Origin: Candidatus Omnitrophota bacterium
GTDB lineage: Bacteria > Omnitrophota > Gorgyraeia > Gorgyraeales > Gorgyraeaceae
Assembly: GCA_018817035.1 (NCBI GenBank)
Contig: JAHIUV010000027.1
Location: 1 to 19,901, forward strand
Reading direction: 5' to 3'
Length of the DNA: 19,901 bases
The notes beneath the pieces were generated by a model. The model was not told where the DNA came from. It made no database searches and was given only the letters and a program-made list of their open reading frames with translations. Numbering within the stretch: the stretch's first letter is position 1; the number at the start of each line of letters is the position of its first letter. This document shows positions 15,614-19,901 of the stretch, in pieces. The translations under genes and the position numbers were made by a program.

Positions 15614-16534
15614 TTAAGGTTTTAGGTTGTCTGTCCATTCAGGGATATTCTTCCTGTCAATTGTCCCAAGTACCTGCCTGAAGCCTTTTGAAAGGCCTTT
15701 TTCTTCGGCAATTTTCAAAGCATCCATGTATTCGCGGCGGGTTATACGCCTTGATAATTCCGGAAATTCAAAAGCCCGATGGCATGGATAATACTGCGCC
15801 ATTATATTTACATACGTGTCAGGGGATATTTCTCTCGCGATAAAATCAAAAATAGCCTCGCTTCCGTCAAGGCCTCCCGGCAGGACAAGATGCCGAACTA
15901 AAAGGCCTCTCCGCGCGATACCTTTTTCTACCCTTAGCTCTCCTACCTGCCTGTGCATTTCTTTAACAGCCGCGCGTGAGGCCTCAAAGTAATCCCCGGC
16001 AAGAGAATATTTTTTTGCCGCAGCACTGTCAGAATATTTTATATCAGGCATATAAATATCTATAATACCATCCATGGCCCTGAGCGCGTCCATAGATTCA
16101 TATCCTCCGCAATTATAAACAAGCGGCAGGTCCAGCCCTTGTTCCCTGGCCAAAAATACCGCCTCGAGGATCTGAGGCATATAATGCGTAGGTGTAACAA
16201 AGTTTATATTATGGCATTCTTTTTTTTGCAGGGTCAGCATCATGCCGGCTAATTCCCGCGCGCTTACTTCCCTGCCTTCCTCGCGCTGACTTATAGGATA
16301 GTTCTGACAAAACACACACCTGAGGTTGCAATGCGTAAAAAATATAGTGCCTGACCCGTTGCGGCCGGATATCGGAGGCTCCTCCCCGAAGTGCGCGTGA
16401 AAACTGGACACCATCGGCATCAAACCTGCCTCGCAAAAACCAGTCTCCCCCTTGACCCTGTTAACTCCGCAATTCCTTGGACAAAGCCTGCAGTTTTCCA
16501 ATAATTTATACGCCTGTTTGATTTTGTTATTCAT
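15614..16534 (-). CDS. PflX-type radical SAM protein (pyruvate formate-lyase activase-like)
   Basis: A radical SAM enzyme resembling the PflX/COG1313 group annotated as putative pyruvate formate-lyase activating enzymes; the real substrate of the group is poorly established. The 306 residues carry the SAM cluster motif C69-x3-C73-x2-C76 (THCNLRCVFCQNYPIS). A preceding cysteine set C15, C18, C22 and C34 (CRLCPRNCGVNR, GFCEAG) may bind metal or a second cluster. EEPPISGRNGSGTIFF lies just before the SAM motif and MPDIKY and RHLVLPG are later family landmarks. No pyruvate formate-lyase or other glycyl-radical enzyme gene is in the window. The start at 16534 has a weak, distant AAGG site; it is the first gene of its operon, and a hairpin repeat fills most of its leader. 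Confidence 0.88.
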   Translation of the reverse strand: MNNKIKQAYKLLENCRLCPRNCGVNRVKGETGFCEAGLMPMVSSFHAHFGEEPPISGRNGSGTIFFTHCNLRCVFCQNYPISQREEGREVSARELAGMMLTLQKKECHNINFVTPTHYMPQILEAVFLAREQGLDLPLVYNCGGYESMDALRAMDGIIDIYMPDIKYSDSAAAKKYSLAGDYFEASRAAVKEMHRQVGELRVEKGIARRGLLVRHLVLPGGLDGSEAIFDFIAREISPDTYVNIMAQYYPCHRAFEFPELSRRITRREYMDALKIAEEKGLSKGFRQVLGTIDRKNIPEWTDNLKP

Positions 16535-16556
16535 AACTTTTAAACCTTTATGCAGC

Positions 16557-16706
16557 CGGTGAGTTAACAGAGATACTGTAAAGCTTTTGTCGAGCGCAAA
16601 TATTCTTCGAGCGGAGCGAAGCGTAGTCGAGAAGCACGCTCAGAAAGTTCTCGACTCGTTTCACTCGCTCGAACAATATTAATATATCCTTCCCGATAAC
16701 TCACCG
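16557..16706. repeat. Hairpin repeat element, copy B (MITE-like, 10-bp perfect terminal inverted repeats)
   Basis: A 150-bp element ending in CGGTGAGTTA (16557-16566) and its exact reverse complement TAACTCACCG (16697-16706). Internal inverted TCGA motifs are the same as in copy A at 2566-2711, with a shared identical 42-nt block at 16639-16680. It begins only 22 bp upstream of the radical SAM start codon, so it would form the structured 5' leader of that transcript. No transposase and no clear target duplication are present. Confidence 0.8.
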
Positions 16707-16734
16707 ATTACACTTTTACACTAGATACTGTAAA
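16707..16734 (-). promoter_or_regulatory. Leftward promoter candidate abutting repeat copy B
   Basis: On the minus strand TTTACA (16734-16729, 5/6) is followed by a 16-nt spacer and TGTAAT (16712-16707, 5/6). The -10 ends exactly at the outer boundary of copy B, so transcription would start inside the terminal inverted repeat. It would then run through the hairpin into the radical SAM-recG-rsmD-coaD-pta-ackA genes. The -35 lies in a 12-bp sequence (AGATACTGTAAA, 16723-16734) repeated at 16571-16582. Confidence 0.45.
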
Positions 16735-16740
16735 ATAGTT

Positions 16741-16855
16741 TGCTGACTTTTGAATATTTCAAACAATATTCTTCGAGCGTAGCCCCGAGCTTTATGTTCT
16801 CGACAAGCTCGAACAATATTGTCAGGGGCGAAGTCGAGAAGATATAAAGTCAGCA
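16741..16855. repeat. Second, divergent hairpin element next to copy B
   Basis: It is bounded by TGCTGACTTT (16741-16750) and its exact complement AAAGTCAGCA (16846-16855). Inside are ATATTCTTCGAGCG, TTCTCGAC (16797-16804) and GTCGAGAA (16833-16840), so it belongs to the same family with different ends. The 8-mer TTACACTA occurs on both sides (16716-16723 and 16873-16880). Together with copy B it fills most of the 423-nt gap between the radical SAM gene and rpmB. Confidence 0.65.
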
Positions 16856-16887
16856 GAGTTTATTATAATATCTTACACTAAAACCCC

Positions 16888-16916
16888 TTGCATATTATAT
16901 TATATTATGCTATCAT
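16888..16916 (+). promoter_or_regulatory. Sigma-70-type promoter of rpmB
   Basis: TTGCAT (16888-16893), a 17-nt AT-rich spacer and TATCAT (16911-16916, 5/6). The predicted start near 16923 leaves a leader of about 35 nt with an AAAGGAG ribosome site 6-7 nt before the rpmB ATG. Spacing and position make it the obvious promoter for the only plus-strand gene. Confidence 0.65.
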
Positions 16917-16957
16917 TTTAATCTCAACGTAAAACTAAACTCATAAAGGAGTTAATT

Positions 16958-17185
16958 ATGTCAAGAATATGTGAAATTTGCGGTAAAGGGCCTGTAGCAG
17001 GAAGAACTATTGCTCGCAGGGGTCTTGCCAAGAAAAAAGGCGGCGTTGGTAAGAAAATAACAGGCGTAACCAAAAGAAGGTTCCTGCCAAATCTCCAAAC
17101 AATCCGCGTAAAACAAAACGGAACCGTCAGGCGAATAAAAGCCTGCACATCCTGTATCAAAGCCGGAAAAATAAAAAAAGCTTAA
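16958..17185 (+). CDS. rpmB: Large ribosomal subunit protein bL28
   Basis: Small basic protein of the 50S subunit, 75 residues. It begins MSRICEICGKGPVAGRTIARRG and retains two CxxC pairs, C5/C8 and C63/C66 (CTSC), the zinc-binding version of bL28. The ATG at 16958 is preceded by AAAGGAG and by its own promoter. It is the only plus-strand gene here and runs tail-to-tail into recJ, their ends overlapping at 17182-17185 with no terminator between them. The antisense frame over the same bases is a shadow. Confidence 0.97.
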   Translation: MSRICEICGKGPVAGRTIARRGLAKKKGGVGKKITGVTKRRFLPNLQTIRVKQNGTVRRIKACTSCIKAGKIKKA

Positions 17186-18882
17186 GAAGGGCGGATGTCT
17201 TCTATCTTAAGCTGGATGGTGTTAATCCCCTGCCATAAATTGAAGGATACCGTATAAGCAAGGTCAAGCCTGGGGCTTTTTCTTAAGGCAAGTTCTATAT
17301 CACTGTCTTTAGCCAGTCCAAAACCTATTGCCTCAAAAGTCTTTTTTCCGTCAGTAAGATGCAGTTTTATATGCTCGCCTTTTAGTATCCTGGGCGGATA
17401 TACCAATTTTAAATTTCTGGAACAAAATAGAGGCTTGGGATTACCTTCGCCAAAAGGCTCAAGGCCGGCAATTTCTTCTACGATCCCGCCATCCAGCAAA
17501 CTCAACTCCACATCCATATCAATATCCAGCCATGGAATGAAGTCATCGGGAGCAAGAACGCCTTCGGCTATCTCATTTATAGTTTTTCTAAACTTATCGA
17601 CGTTTTCCTCGAGTATAGTAAGGCCGCAGGCATATTTATGGCCTCCGTACCCCCTTAAGATATCCTCACAGCCTGTAAGGGCATCGAACAGATGAAAGTT
17701 TTCAATAGACCTGCCGGAACCTTTACCTACGCCGTCCTTTATGGATATCAATATAGCCGGCCTGTAGAATCTATCCGAGATCCTTGATGCCACTATTCCC
17801 ATTACGCCATTATGCCAATCCTTTTTATGCAAAACTATGACTTTATGTTCCTTGAAATTCACATCCGTCTCTATTTTGGCCATAGCTTCTTTCAGCGTAG
17901 TTCTTTCTATTCTTTGCCTTTCGCGATTCGCCTCGTTCAGCCGCTTTGCCAGTAATAAAGCCTCGTCCGCATCTTCTGTCAATAAAAGCCTGACCGCCGC
18001 ATCCGCCGACCCTATCCTGCCGGCCGCGTTTATCCTGGGCCCCAGAACAAAACCTATCTCATAAGAACCAAGATTTTTTTTCTTCAAACCGCTCGCGTCT
18101 ATAAGCGCTTTTATGCCTTTATTGCAACTTCCGTTACCCAGTAGCTTCAGGCCTTCTTTGACGAATATCCTGTTCTCTCCCACAAGCGGCGCCACATCAG
18201 ACACAGTGCCCAGGGAAACAAGATCTGTATGCTTCCATACGTATTTACTGTCAAACTCGGAGCACAATGCCTCGCAAAGCTTGAATGTAATACTCACTCC
18301 CGAGAGATTTTTATCAGGATACGCACAATCATGACGGTGAGGATTTACAACCGCGTACGCGGGAGGCAGGGCCTTTGATACTTCATGATGATCAGTAACA
18401 ACAACATCTATTTTATGCTCATTAAGAAATTTAACCTCTTCGTGACTCGATATCCCGCAATCAACAGTGATCACAAGATCAGCGCCTATATCTATAGCCT
18501 TGCGGACCCCGGCCTGACCCAGCCCATATCCCTCTGTCATCCTGTCGGGTATATAATAATCCGGCTCCGTCCCAAAACTGCGCAGAGTGAGCATTAGAAG
18601 CGCGACGGATGTTATGCCGTCCACGTCATAATCGCCGTGGATAAGGATCTTTTCTTTACCTTTAACGGCTTTTTTTATGCGTACTACGGCTTCGTGCATG
18701 CCCTCCATTAAAAACGGATTACATAATTCCGATACTCCGCCTTTTAAAAATACCCCGGCGCGCTCAACGTCCCCGAGACCGCGGTTTATCAATAACTGCG
18801 CGAGGATCGGGGAAATGTCAAAAGCGCGGCTCAATGTTTCCTGCCGCGCGATATCATTTTGCTTTATATTCCACTTTTTCAT
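17182..18882 (-). CDS. recJ: Single-stranded-DNA-specific exonuclease RecJ
   Basis: 5'-3' single-strand DNA exonuclease of the DHH family used in recombination and mismatch/base-excision repair. The 566 residues show the metal-binding motifs HGDYDVDGITS (D84, D86, D88), TVDCG (D141), TDHHE (164-167), SDVAPL (D229) and GPRINAAGR (281-289). The DHHA1 region has WHNGVMG, GSGRS (388-392) and GGHKYACG (413-420). The C-terminal OB-like part is present (about 450-566), so it is a full-length RecJ core. The ATG overlaps the cation transporter stop by 4 nt (ATGA). The ribosome site is weak, so translation is probably coupled. Confidence 0.96.
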   Translation of the reverse strand: MKKWNIKQNDIARQETLSRAFDISPILAQLLINRGLGDVERAGVFLKGGVSELCNPFLMEGMHEAVVRIKKAVKGKEKILIHGDYDVDGITSVALLMLTLRSFGTEPDYYIPDRMTEGYGLGQAGVRKAIDIGADLVITVDCGISSHEEVKFLNEHKIDVVVTDHHEVSKALPPAYAVVNPHRHDCAYPDKNLSGVSITFKLCEALCSEFDSKYVWKHTDLVSLGTVSDVAPLVGENRIFVKEGLKLLGNGSCNKGIKALIDASGLKKKNLGSYEIGFVLGPRINAAGRIGSADAAVRLLLTEDADEALLLAKRLNEANRERQRIERTTLKEAMAKIETDVNFKEHKVIVLHKKDWHNGVMGIVASRISDRFYRPAILISIKDGVGKGSGRSIENFHLFDALTGCEDILRGYGGHKYACGLTILEENVDKFRKTINEIAEGVLAPDDFIPWLDIDMDVELSLLDGGIVEEIAGLEPFGEGNPKPLFCSRNLKLVYPPRILKGEHIKLHLTDGKKTFEAIGFGLAKDSDIELALRKSPRLDLAYTVSFNLWQGINTIQLKIEDIRPS

Positions 18883-19736
18883 CTGTTTGGCTCGATATGC
18901 ACTATGACATCGGTCACGCCGGATAATTTTCCTTTAAGCGTCCCGGCTATCAAGTGGCTCAATTTATGCGCGTCATCGACGCGCGTATCAGCGTCAACCC
19001 TTACGTGAAGATCCACATGCACGTCATCCTCGCGGCCCCTTGTCCTGATATTATGTATGGACTTGACTCCGGGGATATTACCTACAATAGCCTCGATATC
19101 CGAAGCCGCGATCACGCTTCCGTCACACAAGACTTTCGAACTCATCTTTAAGATATCAAATCCTGATTTTGCTATCAAAAGCGCTATCAGGGAAGCGACT
19201 ATGACATCCAGATAAGCAAATCCCAGACTTATCGAAACCAGCGTAATAAGCACTGACATCGAAGCAAAGATATCGCTCCTGGTATGCATGGAATCGCATA
19301 TCAGGATATCGCTGGTCAATTCATGTCCTTTTTTATGCTCATATCTCATTACGAACACGTTTATGGCCATGGTAATGAGTATAATCGCGAAACTAAAAAT
19401 CGTGACATCAGGAACAACAGGCGTGAATATCCTTAGAAAAGCATCCCTGAAGATATCGAACGCGGCAATGAAAAGCACAACGGCTATGCCAAGAGTAGCT
19501 ATGGTCTCAAATTTTTTATGTCCGTACGGATGGCTCTGATCACTTGGCTTGGACGCGACCCATATCCCCACAAGGCCTATGACATTTGACGCGCCGTCAG
19601 CGAATGAATGCACGCCGTCAGCGGTCATGGAAGCGCATTTCGTAATAAGGCCGTAGATAATCTTGCTGAACGCTACCAGCCAGTTAAGTACAAGGATCAC
19701 TATAAGTATGCGTCTTATCTGCGAAAATTTTTCCAT
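18879..19736 (-). CDS. Cation diffusion facilitator family transporter (probable Zn2+/metal efflux)
   Basis: Inner-membrane metal/proton antiporter of the CDF family. From the ATG at 19736 it has 285 residues: about six hydrophobic segments (roughly 9-31, 36-60, 80-99, 111-130, 155-172, 174-190) and a cytoplasmic C-terminal domain. The metal site reads H43-x3-D47 in TM2 (DGVHSFAD) and H151-x3-D155 in TM5 (SMHTRSD), the HD-HD arrangement that favours zinc in characterised members. HPYGHKKFE is the usual loop motif. The C-domain has histidines in VHVDLHVRVD and IVHIEP. I chose this start because GGGAG lies 5 nt upstream; an ATG 45 nt earlier would overlap secF and adds an unfamiliar N-terminus. 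It is 22 nt after secF; the actual metal is inferred. Confidence 0.92.
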   Translation of the reverse strand: MEKFSQIRRILIVILVLNWLVAFSKIIYGLITKCASMTADGVHSFADGASNVIGLVGIWVASKPSDQSHPYGHKKFETIATLGIAVVLFIAAFDIFRDAFLRIFTPVVPDVTIFSFAIILITMAINVFVMRYEHKKGHELTSDILICDSMHTRSDIFASMSVLITLVSISLGFAYLDVIVASLIALLIAKSGFDILKMSSKVLCDGSVIAASDIEAIVGNIPGVKSIHNIRTRGREDDVHVDLHVRVDADTRVDDAHKLSHLIAGTLKGKLSGVTDVIVHIEPNR

Positions 19737-19758
19737 TTTCACTCCCGCAAGACCCTGA

Positions 19759-19901
19759 TTAACGAGCCGACTTTCTGCCATGCCAGAATATTACCAGCGG
19801 CGAAGCTATGTAGATCGTCGAATATATGCCTGAGATCATTCCCACTAAAAGCGTGAAAGAAAAATCTCTCAGCACTTCGCCTCCGAAAAAGAAGATCGAA
19901 A
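19759..19901 (-). CDS. secF: Protein translocase subunit SecF (C-terminal end only)
   Basis: Only the last 46 residues are in the window. They read FFGGEVLRDFSFTLLVGM followed by SGIYSTIYIASPLVIFWHG, matching the final membrane segment of SecF and its short basic tail. SecF works with SecD to drive late protein translocation through SecYEG. The TAA is at 19761-19759, just ahead of the cation transporter. The sequence is short but the pattern is distinctive; SecD fused to SecF is possible and cannot be judged here. Confidence 0.82.
   Translation of the reverse strand, partial: SIFFFGGEVLRDFSFTLLVGMISGIYSTIYIASPLVIFWHGRKSAR

Noticed and set aside
16535..16957. Possible CRISPR array or phage attachment site in the largest gap
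   Set aside because: The repeats are inverted, few and irregular, with no evenly spaced direct repeats or spacers, no cas genes, and no tRNA or integrase nearby.
16924..17160. Minus-strand 78-codon frame antisense to rpmB
   Set aside because: It is a shadow of the unmistakable bL28 gene and spans its promoter-proximal leader.
19737..19781. Upstream ATG for the cation transporter
   Set aside because: It would overlap secF, while the ATG at 19736 has a well-spaced GGGAG and a typical N-terminus.

Overview
The window is a dense stretch of bacterial housekeeping genes, nearly all on the minus strand and so transcribed from high to low coordinates; only rpmB (bL28) is on the plus strand. Gene content (type II secretion GspE/GspF, SecF, a full-length type II fatty-acid cluster), short intergenic gaps and a characteristic family of TCGA-rich hairpin repeats suggest an uncultured Gram-negative-type lineage. 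Candidatus Omnitrophota (former OP3) is my best guess from memory of similar genomes. That is an inference, not something proven by this sequence.

Layout in transcription order. (1) 19901-17182: the end of secF, a cation diffusion facilitator with an HD-HD metal site, and recJ, the last two overlapping by ATGA. (2) 17185-16888: rpmB with its own promoter, converging on recJ with overlapping stop codons. (3) 16880-16535: a 350-bp non-coding block of two neighbouring hairpin elements, with a leftward promoter candidate between them. (4) 16534-10208: a PflX-type radical SAM protein, recG, a repeat, rsmD, coaD, pta, ackA and yceD; rsmD/coaD and pta/ackA overlap, and coaD/pta are 3 nt apart. (5) 9779-2727: rpmF, plsX, fabH, fabD, a repeat, a second KAS II-like synthase, fabG, acpP, a terminator-like hairpin and fabF. 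This follows the E. coli yceD-rpmF-plsX-fabHDG-acpP-fabF order with one extra synthase inserted. (6) 2711-1: a repeat, then gspE and the start of gspF, with a promoter so close to gspE that the mRNA may be leaderless.

Together the genes cover CoA synthesis (coaD), acetyl-CoA/acetyl-phosphate/acetate interconversion with ATP formation (pta, ackA), initiation and elongation of fatty acids (fabH, fabD, two KAS, fabG, acpP) and the first acyl transfer to phospholipid (plsX). The dehydratase (fabZ/fabA), the enoyl reductase (fabI/K/V) and plsY are not in the window.

I found no defence island, phage, CRISPR array, tRNA or rRNA, and no new multi-gene system. The least explained material is the repeat family. 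Its copies share an AATATT-centred TCGA palindrome, two are bounded by short terminal inverted repeats, and two carry different hairpins in exactly the same internal slot. Coordinates and protein motifs were read by eye; no database search was run.
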